Source of the DNA: Mycteria americana
Lineage: Eukaryota; Chordata; Aves; Ciconiiformes; Ciconiidae
Assembly: GCF_035582795.1 (NCBI RefSeq)
Contig: NC_134365.1
Location: forward strand, 78,039,635-78,103,634
Direction of reading: 5' to 3'
Length of the DNA stretch: 64,000 nucleotides
The position numbers were made by a program, and so were the translations under genes. Shown here piece by piece: positions 22,601-33,863 of this stretch. The first letter of the stretch is position 1. The number at the start of each line of letters is the position of its first letter. The notes beneath the pieces are model-generated. The model worked only from the letters and a program-made list of their open reading frames with translations. It was not told where the DNA came from and searched no databases.

Positions 22601-25600
22601 GAATTATGCTCTAAAGGTTCATTGTACCTCTGATTCTTATCAAAGATGGGAGACTGTTTGTAGGGTTCTAGCTATTTAAACTTACAGCTTTTAGTTATTA
22701 GTTGTTACTTAAAATATTAGAGAGTTGTGTCAGAAATTGGCGCTTGGATACAGTTCACATGATTACAGTTGTCACTGGCCTGCACAGCCTTCACTCTTGC
22801 AACCACAAGTCTCACAAGTATTGGGATGACCAAGTGTGAGTCTGGCTGGAGTGGAAGTTAAGGGGGACAGTTTTTCTCCATCATCAACTTCTGTGAGCAA
22901 ATGACCCTGAAAAAATTCTGTTACGCATCAAAAATTATTTTATACAAATAATGGTTGTAAGTGAACCAAAATGTTCTGATTCAAATATATTTCACTATTG
23001 TAAAATCATTTATATTTAAATGCCTCCTACAGTCTGAATTGAATACTGTAAAAGTTCAAGTCAGCTGTTTAGCACAGTAAATACTAAAATTCAAGAATAA
23101 CTTCAAACAGTTCAGGGTTCTCAACTCCGAGGCAGTTTTGAGTGTTTTAATGCTCGTAGTGAAGCCATTGATTTGGGTCTTGCAAACAGGTCTTTTTGCA
23201 GCAGTTGCAAAAGGGATGTCTAGACATGTGATCATGTGATACTATCTCATTTGCTTTTGTGTGAGCGGCATGCCTCTCTACTGACTTCTGTAGATGCTAA
23301 TTTCACTTAAAAGTGACCTTCTGCTTTATCATTTGGCATATATTCCAGTTTTTATAAGGTTGGACTGATTCAGTAGGTTAGTTCTAACAACTCATCTTTG
23401 AAGATAGATAGTTACATATTCTTTTATATGTATTAATCCTGAGTTGTCATTATCCTAAGAGAATCTGAACCTAGAATCCACTTTCCCTGCATCTAAATTT
23501 ACATTTTTTTGTTATTAGCTGTTGGCAAAATTTAAATCATAATACAAAGAAGATTCTGGGAAAGTAGAACAGAAATACACAAGCTATTATACTCCTGATT
23601 TCTTCTACTCAGCTAAAGACACGGGTTTGGACATACTGGCAAGCTACTTGACTTTGCCGAATGCTGTCAGGACTGCCATGAAATCTGGTTCCCAGTCAAG
23701 TTAGCGCTGAGACTCCACTCTCTTCAAAGAGACCGCAGTTTTATACATTGCTTTAGCATTGGTATATATTGCTGCTGCTGTAATATGGTAACTAAATCTG
23801 TTCATGTTGATAACTCACTTTCCAAAATATGAAGGCTAGAAACTGATCTGCTTGGTTTTGCAGAGCTCCACTAAACATCTTTTCCTTCTTATAAAGTTGC
23901 AGCAACAGGCTCACAGATGTTCAAAACAGAAAATTGTGTGAATGACAGAAGTCAGGTCTATTTCAAATACCAAAATTTAACATTAAGAACCTTTTTTTAG
24001 TCTGTGTATCTGACAGCTACTGTAGCAAATACATATTTAACAAAACATTTTGATTATTTTTTTTTGTTATGAGATAAAATATGACAGTATGTTAAGAATG
24101 TCAACAAATGTCACTGGTTTTTCACCAGCACTGTCTACATTTTGACATATAAAAATATTTTTAGTGGGAAGAATGGGAATGTTTAGATACCAAAATACTG
24201 TTAGGATTTTCTCCCAGGAGTTCAAAGTTTATTTGAGTCCTGTTGATAAAATTTTATGTATTCTGTTGTCTTTAAGAACTCCTTTTTGTGCACAGTGTTA
24301 TTAAAGACTGGTCATGTGTAGTACTTTATTAAATGAGAGAGTCCTAAGCTAGCATCAGTTGGCCATTTTAGAGGGGAACGCAGCCTTCCTGAGGAAGCCT
24401 TCTTCCTACAGAAATAGCCTCAGCCTGCACACTAAGAAGCAGCTAGCCCACAACTAAGTTTTGAGAGAACTGTTATCTATATGAGAAATAAGGGATGAAT
24501 GGGGGAAACTTTGCTGAAGGCTGAAGAGGCCTTTCAAGCACATCTGCTGACAGACCACGCTATACCACGCACCATAGAATCGTCCAGTACGAATAAAGGG
24601 AGAAAAATCATGTTACATGAGCCTTTCCCTGGGTCACTGTTTCCCTACCTGTGTTGCACAACATCAAAATATAACATTTTCTTATGGCATATAACAAGTG
24701 CACAAAAGCTATCACAGTACATAAAGTATTCCTGTATTCCTCTGGAAGCAACATCTGGATTACACTGTTATTCTATAGAATATTGATTTGATTAATATAT
24801 TCCCATATGAATTTTGTTGCAGAGGCTCTAATAATTAGGATGGATAAGACAGAAATCAGAATCCCACTAGAAGCTGCTGCAATGCTAAGCGGACTCGGTC
24901 CTGGACAGATCTGCAGAACGGCTCTGGACAGATCTGAAGCAATTCTCTTGGTTGACTGCCTTTCTGGCCACAGAGTTTGTCTGTGAAAGGATAAAAGGCA
25001 TAAGAAAGGCCTGCAGTTGTAACTGTGATTCAAAAGCATAGCGTTTGCTTAAATGGGTAGTTTTGGATATCGCTTTACCTATTGAGTAGTTGAGATGCTC
25101 TTGCTTTTAACGCCACGCCCAGTGTTTGGGACAGTAAGATGGTGACAAATGCCTCCAGATGGTACACCTGAAACGACTGCCCACATGCTCGTGGACTCTA
25201 ATCTTACATGAACAGTGCTGAGGTTGCAAATACCATCTGAAGCAGAGTTTCTTCAGCTGTGTTGTTACTTTACTGCTTACAGTCCTTTCTAGGGCTGAAA
25301 GAGGCCTGGGGAGGAAAGGAGGGCTTTTTGGGACAACGGCTGTACAGCCTTGCTGCTGTACTGGGGGCACCTCTGCGCCAGTGAGAAGAAGGCAGTAATG
25401 TGTCAGAAGCAGGGCTAATATTTGTATCGCCAGTTCTAAGGCAGCGAGTGATTTCTTGGAGCTGTTCCACTTACATAAAAAAGTTGAAAACGCTCTTTAT
25501 GTTGGGAAGATCTGGTGGTATTAGGTACTGTTAACGAGTAAGCTGCTAGGGAGCTGTGGGGAATGTGGAAGAGGAAATTGGGAGGTTGTTAGAACGCAAG

Positions 25601-26598
25601 GGGCAGGTTTGCTGCTGTATTGTTAAGAGCATAACTGTATTTGATTTAAAAATACAAGCTTTAAAAATAAAATACAACGCTGACCTCAATAATATGGAAG
25701 CGTGCTTCAACATAAGTACGTTTGCTGTTGCTCCGTGCCTTTTTTAATACAGGTCTGTACTTGCTGCCAATGGAAATTTCTGCAGAGATGTAGCAACTAA
25801 TGTTTGATACTTACTACCTTTCCAGAATACCTGTTGGTTTTGTCGGGCATCTGTGTAGACATTGCTGTCTGTGTTGTGCCCTTTGAGGGAAGCACTCAGA
25901 GTCTTCCTCCTGTGTGCGATAAAACGTACAAGCCCACAGAAAAGTGAGTGGGGGTCAGGCTGGCTCTCCCTTCTCTGGGGCATGTGAGCAGTTACTCAAA
26001 TGAAAAAGTATAAATTTTTACTGTGATGTTACAGGAGAAAAAAAACCCTTACTCCTTCGTGGGAACATTAAGGAGTTGGTCAGATGTCTGGGAGATTATC
26101 CTGAACTTTGCACAGGATAACATAAGAAAATCATCCTAAAATTACACAATTTGAGTGTATAGGATTGTAGGCTTGTTCTACCATTCTTGCCTTGTTTTTA
26201 AAAGGGCTGGAGCCTGGGAGCCACAGCAGTAGCAGTCCTTTTAAGGAGGATTTTTACACAGCTTCTCTACCATGGAGAGGTTTTTGAAATAGTGTAATAG
26301 AATGTATGTTTTATGACAGCAGTGCTAAATCGCTGTTAGCAACTGCAGTGCTCTTGGATGTTCTTAACTTAATTGGGATGAGACTTTATGCTGAGTGTAT
26401 TCTGTGCAAGTCAGAGCATTCAGCTTTCTTCCGTTGTTAAGCAAAAAATGCAACCCGGTCTGCAGCTGGTAGAGATGATGTCTGCATGGAATAAAAGGTC
26501 TTTGTAAAAATTTTTCAGTTAAATAGAGTACATAATAGAAATTATTCTGAAGCAAATCAGTAGCATCAGTTAAGTGGTACATTTCTACCTCAGTATTG

Positions 26599-26644
26599 AA
26601 TAAATAATGTTATTAAAAATAAAAAAAAAAACAAAAACAAAAAC
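26599..26644 (+). repeat. AATAAA followed by an A-rich run
   Basis: AATAAA at 26599-26604 is followed by an A-rich stretch from about 26613 with C interruptions. It resembles the tail of a retroposed copy or a real 3' end, but nothing recognisable lies upstream. Confidence 0.4.
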
Positions 26645-29600
26645 CTGAAACCCCCCCAAAAACACATTTTCACTCATCTGGCAGACCAGGAAGAAAAATT
26701 AACTGTAACAGTGTCTTGTGTCTATAAGGTATCTATCATCTTAGAAAATCAGTACAGTTATTATTATAATAGAACGAGACTGTATGTAATGATTTTATAG
26801 TTTAAAAAGCGGGTGGTTTTGCTTTGCTTCAATATGTGAAGAATTATGGGAGACCATATATTCAATGTCACCGTTATTTTGTGATACATCTAATTACAGT
26901 AATCTCAGGTAGTCTAACATTTTAAAAACAGTATAAAATGCTATAAGGCTAAAGTAGAGGAAACCGCACACCTCTATAAAAAAGAAGGTGAGCAATGTTA
27001 AAATGAGTAAATGTGAATCCAGACTTTTAAATGTTCAGCTAAATATTAAAGCTAACAGGTCAGGGCTGAAATTAAAAACATATTTTGAATTAGGTTTAGT
27101 CTTTCCAATGTAATTCTCTATTTCTGAAAAGACATGTTATGATCTGGCAGTTTTCTTAATGAATATACGCTCTGAGGAATGTCGTCCCTGATGAGAGGTA
27201 GGGTACCAGAGAGAATTTTCTGGGATGTAGAGTGCTGGTATCTCATTCAGTATGGAAGGTTTAAACAAATAACACAGCTGGCCTTCTTCATGCTTCTCTC
27301 TAGACAGAGTGTGCGCCTCAAGCTGAAGGCCATTCAACTCATGCAGCAGCAGCCGTGTCACTTTTAATGGCCATTAGCCAGTGAAATTACTCAAGACTAA
27401 CACACACTTGATGAAAGTACTGATATAAGCTCTTGATTTCCTGTTTAGAAGAGCACTGTTTGTTTGAACCACCGTGATGTGACTCAAAAAGACTCCAGGT
27501 TTTGTTTTGGGGTTTTTTTTGAAGTGTAATTTTACTTTCTGTTGCCATAGGCGCTCTCTTCTCGTCTCAAACCACCCGGCCTCCTTTTACTTTGCAGTAG
27601 GCTGACATACTTTTTCTACTTATGCTACAAATTTAAGCATTTCTTTATAAATACATAGGACATGGAAGTCGGAGATGAATGGATCTATCTGTGTGGTTTT
27701 ATTTCAATTATTAAAAGATACTTGCTTATAAGTCATTACATCTTGAGTGCTGTACTTGAGTCGGTGAAGTTTTATATGCTGTTTGGACTGTGTGTATCGC
27801 TTGTGAACCAATTTGTGTGCTTTCTTGCTTGAAGTTTGTACTCACAGATTTTCGATTACAATTTCATAAAAAAATCAGGTATGAGAACTGATTGATTTTT
27901 ATTTTTTTTCCCCCAGAGGTTGGATAAAATGCTTTTTCCGCACTGCCTTAAAGCTAAATGTAATCTAAGACTTCAGTATGAATTTTATGAAATTAAAACA
28001 TCCGCTCTGCTAGTCCTGTTGCAGATCAACATTTATGTGTGCTTTGGTGTTAGTACTGTTTTTCGTATGGATTCAGGTTATTTTTTATGCATTGAAAATG
28101 GAGCTTGCGTTTGTAAAGTGTCTCATTTGGCTTGTGCCAGCAGAATGCAGTTGACGTCCTTGCTAATTATTTAATTTTGCAAAGATGTATAATAACCTGA
28201 AACGAAACGGGCAATTTAATCAATGAATGTCTTTCTACGTACCTCCTCAGCATAATTAAGGCTACTCATCTTTTTTAATCTTTTTTTTTTTTCTCTTTTC
28301 CTGACGTATCGATTGTAATGTTAACTTACAACGTAGAAAGAACTGCAAGGACTGTTGTTCTCTGTGGCTGCGATGTGTGCCTGGTCTTTGCCTGGGTGCA
28401 TTTGCTACATGGGAGTTGATTTTACCATCAGTGTTTGCATTGTACACACAAGTCTCATAGGTCGTAAGTTCCACTCTATGAAGATTTGAGGATTCCTCCA
28501 AAAAGCTGGAGGAGCTGTATTTGAATTAAATTATTTGAGAAACGATGCGGCTTTTCAACACTCACAGTACTGGCGCTACTGCTGTTAAACGCTGCAACAA
28601 CACACTTGACTGGCAAACCTGGTACTGAAGGAGCGCGGCAGCTGTGGTTTTGGGTATGTAGACACAGAACTGCGTGAAAGATGCGTGTGTTCATACCGTA
28701 TGTGGAGCTGGATGCCAAACTGGGTGTGCATCTCATTAGCAACTCCAAGGGTTGAAACAGTCACTAGAAAAATGTGTAATAGTTGAAGTGGAGGTATTTG
28801 AACAAAGTAGAATAGCTAAAGTTTTTGGTATGCTAATCCCCTTTTTCCACTAGCAAGAGCCCAGGGAAGAACTCCCTCCTGCACAGGAAATCAACGTAAA
28901 AGATTCATTAGGGGCAGCCTGAAACCTCAAAGTCATTTAAGTGAGAGGTGGATTTGTAACTGGTATTGATCCCAGCCTTGGTAAGTTCTCCCTTACAGTC
29001 TAAAAGCCTTTGCTATGGGCAACACACTGTTGTTTCAGGAAATAGAATTTATTTGTTCTTCCAAAGCAGTATCAATAAAAAATAATCATCCTCATTGCCT
29101 TTATGGGCAAACACAAGACAGGCTTATCTTGCTGTGAGGTATAAAGATCAAGTATTTGCAGGGAGGAGGTTATTTCACTAAAGCTGGGGCAGTGGGCTGT
29201 CTAATTAAGAACGAACTGCTCCATTTTAAGTTCTAGGTTTTCTATGCATTCCAAAACCAGCATAGCATAAAGTTCACAGCTTTTTAAAGGCAGTGTTATC
29301 TATGAGCTCAGGCAAACGTTTCTGTAACAAAGCAAGACACAAGTGTCCTGGTGCAGCAGTAACCTTTAAAGAAAATCTGAGCTGGTTAGGGAAGAGGTGA
29401 GCATGTGAGAAGAGTATCATGGTGCTCCGCACACAGGAACGTGGCGCTGGGACGATGTGGAACGAGACTGTGTGGTCACTGCAACTTGCATCAGCTATGC
29501 ATTAAACATTTAGTGCAGACAGACCCTTATAAAATCCCTTCTGTATGCTCCATGCAATGTTGCTCGCAGGATGCTTCCTCATATCCTGCAAAAAATCCAG

Positions 29601-30130
29601 ATCAGAACTGAAAGCCATTGGCAGGTTTGGGACTTGCCAAGGAAACGGGAAGAGAAGTTGAGGTTATAACCAATGTCTTAAGCAGGATTTCCACTTATTG
29701 AAATTGATTTCTGAAATCAGGAGAAAGAAACTTTGGGAAGGAATGAGAAAACAGATTTTGTGTACGTTTCAGGATACCTTATTGATGAGTGCTTAAAGCA
29801 AGAAACTACGCTTAAAAGAAAAACTAGACTGCAAATATAGGGCATATTTATCTGGACACCAATTTATCACATGAGCCCTTAAAGATCTCTAGCATCATCT
29901 TCTGCTTGTGCAGCTCCTAAACTTGACAAAGTGGTTCTTTTCATTCCGGTCAGTGCCACTTACATACTAGGGCTGCACATGGGTCACCATAATTATTAAA
30001 CTGTTTTGCACCCCTCCAAGACAGTACATGGGCTGAATGAGTGGTTTGGTCAGCAAAGGTCATTTCCTCAGGTGCCTGGAACCTTTGTTGTAGTCTACAG
30101 TACCCTGGCAAGAAGAGGTGGGCACCACCA

Positions 30131-30166
30131 GTCTGGTCTGGTCTGGTCTGGTCTGGTCTGGTCTGG
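30131..30166. repeat. GTCTG pentamer tandem repeat, seven copies
   Basis: Seven exact copies of GTCTG followed by a G-run, in the SAMM50-PARVB interval. Confidence 0.95.
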
Positions 30167-32544
30167 GGGCTAGACCTACTGGAAGCTGCAAAATGTGCAG
30201 AACGCACTGTTGATGCAACGGTGCCAGGGTATGCCTCGTTTGTATGTTCTTTGTAATAATTCTCACTGCTCTTTATGCAAACAGAATAGTGAAGTTTTAG
30301 AATTGTTTCCATGATGGATTCTATGACCAATTAGAGTGAATCCATATGCTGCACTGAGGATTGGGCCAGGGAAGAGGGACTGCCCTGATTTACACCGGGG
30401 CGTGCTGTGTTCCCTGAAGTTCTCAAGCGTAGTGTGGTTACAATTTTGGTTTTGCCTTGCTTGTTTTTAGAGAAGCCATACTTTCTTCAGAGAGGCTTTG
30501 TCCAGGATTTCCTGAGATTTTTGTTTGTCACCAATCCATTTGTAAGCTCAGCGTTCCGGAGGCTCCTGAATGGAGAAGCTCAGCTGGGCAGGATCACGAC
30601 TCAGCAGCCTGGCTGGCGGAGCAGACCACGAGACACACGGCTTGCAGGAACAGCTAATGCTGCTTGCACAGCCACTGAGAGTGACCATTATGTTAAAACC
30701 CACAGTATATATTATTTTGTGAGATATTTAAACGATGTGGTAACACATGACGTAATGGTAGTATGGGGCTGGAGGAAATTGCGGATGTGGAGATACTGCT
30801 CATTAATCTGATGAGGAACCCCTGGTCCAAGCTCCCTGCAATGCAGGACTTCTGAGACGTAGAAACAGCACTCCTGGTTCTTGGTTGCTTTTGCCAGTGA
30901 TGCACAGCGGTGCTGCGGGCAACTTCAGTCCTCGCTGTGCTGGAGAAGTAGGTGGCTTGAGCAGAGGAACGTTATAAACTTGAAATCTAATCCATTAAAG
31001 GCACACACTAAAAGTAGCTGCAGGTCCTACTCCAAACCTGTCACTACCTCTCAGTTCTGTGCTTTGAAACAGTATTTGTCTATTTGCCACTCTCCTGTTG
31101 TGGCAAAACACAACAGAAACAGAGCCTGTAAGGCAAACCTATGGTTCAAATGCAGAAAGAAAACCAGTTACAGAAACAGGTGAGCAAGCACTGTTTTCTT
31201 GAATCTTTCATTAGCTACTGTGTTAAATATTACTTTCAAAAGGGAAAAGCGAAATATTTTTATACAAGATTTTACAGATCTTATACAAAAATATACAGAT
31301 TTAAAATGCAACATAGGTAAGTTAACAGTATCTTTATATTTAGAAACTGCTCCATGTTCTGCTAAGAGCAGTTATGACAGAAACGCAAAATGCTCAGTCT
31401 CTCACAAACACTTTCAGGCAAAATCAAACTGCATCCTGCGCTGTGTTCCTCTTTGGACAAAAAGCCCCATGCCAGTTCAAACACCCTCCCGTTTTGGGGT
31501 TGTATTCTGAAAGATCCTCCATGGCTGCCGTCTCATTTAATGAAAAGGCATTTTCATGAAATGCTGAGTGTTGTGCAGCCTTGCTTTTCTCGCAGTTTAG
31601 GGCAGCCCTGCCCTGTTTTGACTGGTGTCATATTCTCAACAGACACGGTGGGATAGTTGCTGGGTGCAGTGGGTCCCTTCGGCCTGTGACTGCAGGGTGA
31701 GTTACAGGCTCTTGATTGAAGTTCCCTGCCGTGCCTCAGCTGGTGGACTGCACTGCCTGCTCCTGAAATGCGTAGTTCTTAAAGAGCATCTGAACTTCCC
31801 GTATCCACTGTTCTGACGCTGACAGCAGCAATACCCTTCCTGTTCTTTGGCAATGTCTTTATAATTGCAAAGCTCGATTAAAATGTGCCAGTCTGGCATG
31901 TTCCCCTGAAAGCATCATCTTAAAAAAATAAAATATAATTTAAAAAAAAGTTAGTGTTCACACTTGAATGTATTTAGAGTTGGATCCCCAAAGAATTAAT
32001 GTCTACTTGAAATAAGTCATCATTCCATCATACATCAGGCTGCAAATTCATGATAACCTCCAGTTCATGGAAGTCTGCGTTGCCATTCCAAAGGGTCTTC
32101 CCAGCCCTAGTCATGTGTTCCCTCCACTTCCCTTCTTCTGGCACTTGCCCTTGGGTGACTTTACGCTCAGTCACACGGGAAAGCTGGGCAGGGTGATTTT
32201 GCTTTTGGTATGTTGGGGTTTTTTTTGGATTAGTTGCCTAAGTGCCTGTAGAAAAGCAACAAGCAGCTGGGGCTGAGGGACAAGAGTAGGTCTTCATGAC
32301 AGAGGGGATTAGCTTGGGTTAAATCTCTTGTGAAACTACACACTCAGAAAACTATCTCTGCTATCCTATGCTCTGGATGTGTCGTGTAGCGTTACTTCTG
32401 TGTCAAGTCAAGCACAAAAATCAGTCCTGTAAGCTGGGTGTGTGGATCCTGTGTCAAGCAGCGTTGGTTTGAATGTGGTTCTTTGTTGGGGCAAGGGCTG
32501 CTGATGGGGAACTGCTTGCAGGAGCACAGCCAAAGGCACATGCA

Positions 32545-32640
32545 GGGTTTTAGGTACCCAGTAGTCTCATTAAAATCAATGGGACCACTTCAGGGGCTTA
32601 AAGTTAAGTATGTGCCTTAAGACTTTGCAGGATCAGAGCC
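32545..32640. repeat. Ancient amniote interspersed repeat fragment
   Basis: Contains AATCAATGGGACC followed by GGGGCTTAAAGTTAAG and TTTGCAGGATCAGAGCC. From memory this wording recurs widely in reptile and bird genomes as an old dispersed element. I do not assign a family name. It overlaps the 3' end of the minus-strand open frame at 32.6-33.0 kb. Confidence 0.5.
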
Positions 32641-32982
32641 TAATGCTATAAACTCTTCAGGATCTGTTTTTAACGTGTGTTTCACAAAGCCCTTATCATG
32701 CTCCCAGGTGCTATAAAATGATAAATAATAAGAAATTCTCTCCGGGAGATCAAAACCAAGTGTCTGGTTTTGGCCATTCTTGTGTGCATACACTAGGCTT
32801 ACGGTGGCAGCAGCGCTCGGAGGCCTAGGAGGCGGTGGCTTCCTTCTCAGAGGTGCCTGTGGGTCTCCAAACACGGAGCCTACAGCCCCCTCCTCCTCAA
32901 CCTTCCGCAAGGGAGATGCCAAACCTAACAGGCAATATGCCAGGAGGAGAAGGCAGGCTAGTCTGACAGAAGAGGTGCTTGG
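32617..32982 (-). other. Minus-strand open block with a signal-peptide-like start, unknown
   Basis: An acceptor-like TTTTGCAG on the minus strand precedes an open frame of about 121 codons ending in TAA at 32617. The first residues include a hydrophobic stretch (ACLLLLAYCLLGLAS), followed by basic pairs (LRK, LRRK), a proline run and an N-glycosylation sequon (NQT). That layout recalls a small secreted precursor. However, there is no methionine anywhere in the block, so a separate first exon would be required and none was found. The last residues come from the ancient repeat at 32.55-32.64 kb. I do not recognise the product and regard a gene as unlikely but testable. Confidence 0.2.
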
Positions 32983-33748
32983 CTGCAAAATTAGGAGCTC
33001 AATCTAAATGTAGCCAGCAAGAAACTGTTAAGTGAAGCCCAGACAAATGGCACACACTGAGTTTGCCCTCAATTTTGTCCCGGCTGTGACGGGACCCGGG
33101 CTTTGCTTTTCTGCAATGGTTTTTACCCGCTTTTTCCCCACCCTCGTGGGTCTGGCCCACCCGGTCCCTGTGCGCCCGCCCGTGCCTCGCCGTGGGGCGC
33201 GGGGTGCGCAGCCCCCTGCCAGGCCGCCACACGCAGCTGCGGCCCCTCCGCCCCCCGGCCCTTTCTCGGCCGCCGCAGCACAGCCGAAAAGGGAATGGCA
33301 CGGCTCTCTACGGTGAAACATCGGGGTTTGCCTGAGGCCGGCTGGGTGCCCCAGGGCTCGGGGTTTGCCTCGGGCAACTCGCCCGGGCGGCCACCGCCCC
33401 GCGGCCCCTCAGCGGGCGCGGGACGACGCCGGCGGGCGCGGGGGGCGTCCGAGGCGGCGGGGCCGGGTCGCTGTGGCGGCCCGCCCCCGCCTCCCGCGGA
33501 CTTCCAGGCCGTGGCAGGGCGCTGTGGCCGCCGGCAGCGGCTCCCAGCCCGCCCTCTGCCCTCCGTGCGGCTCCGGCTCGCACACCCCCCGCCTCCCGCT
33601 GCCGGCTCTCCCCGCTCGGTCGCGACTGGCCGGGTGATTCACCCGCTCCCGGGCTTTGTTCGGCTCCGCGGGCCGCCTCAGCAACCCGGCAGGGCAGGGA
33701 TCGGGCAGGACTCGGGCAGGCTCCCCCGGTGACCCCCTGGCAAAGCCG

Positions 33749-33863
33749 ATGTCCGCCGCGCCCGTCCGATCCCCGACGCTGCGGCCCCACAGGATGAAGA
33801 AAGACGAGTCGTTCCTGGGCAAGCTAGGCGGGACCCTGGCGAGGAAGAAGAAAGCCAAGGAGG
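33749..33863 (+). CDS. PARVB: PARVB coding exon 1
   Basis: 38 codons plus one base, starting MSAAPVRSPTLRPHRMKKDE and ending KKKAKE, then donor GTGAGT. The ATG at 33749 aligns with the human start. The frame is open for some distance upstream but has no earlier ATG nearby; a second in-frame ATG is codon 16. The basic cluster ARKKKAK is nuclear-signal-like. Confidence 0.95.

Larger units (their letters stand above)
22601..32540. other. Intergenic region between SAMM50 and PARVB
   Basis: About 10 kb of AT-rich to average DNA with no exon that I can support. It contains an A-rich stretch near 26.6 kb and a GTCTG tandem repeat near 30.1 kb. Several 60-130 codon open frames on both strands (for example 30407-30811) lack splice context or family resemblance and are taken as chance. 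A very strong acceptor-like tract at about 27895-27916 opens an 84-codon frame; see findings. Confidence 0.6.
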
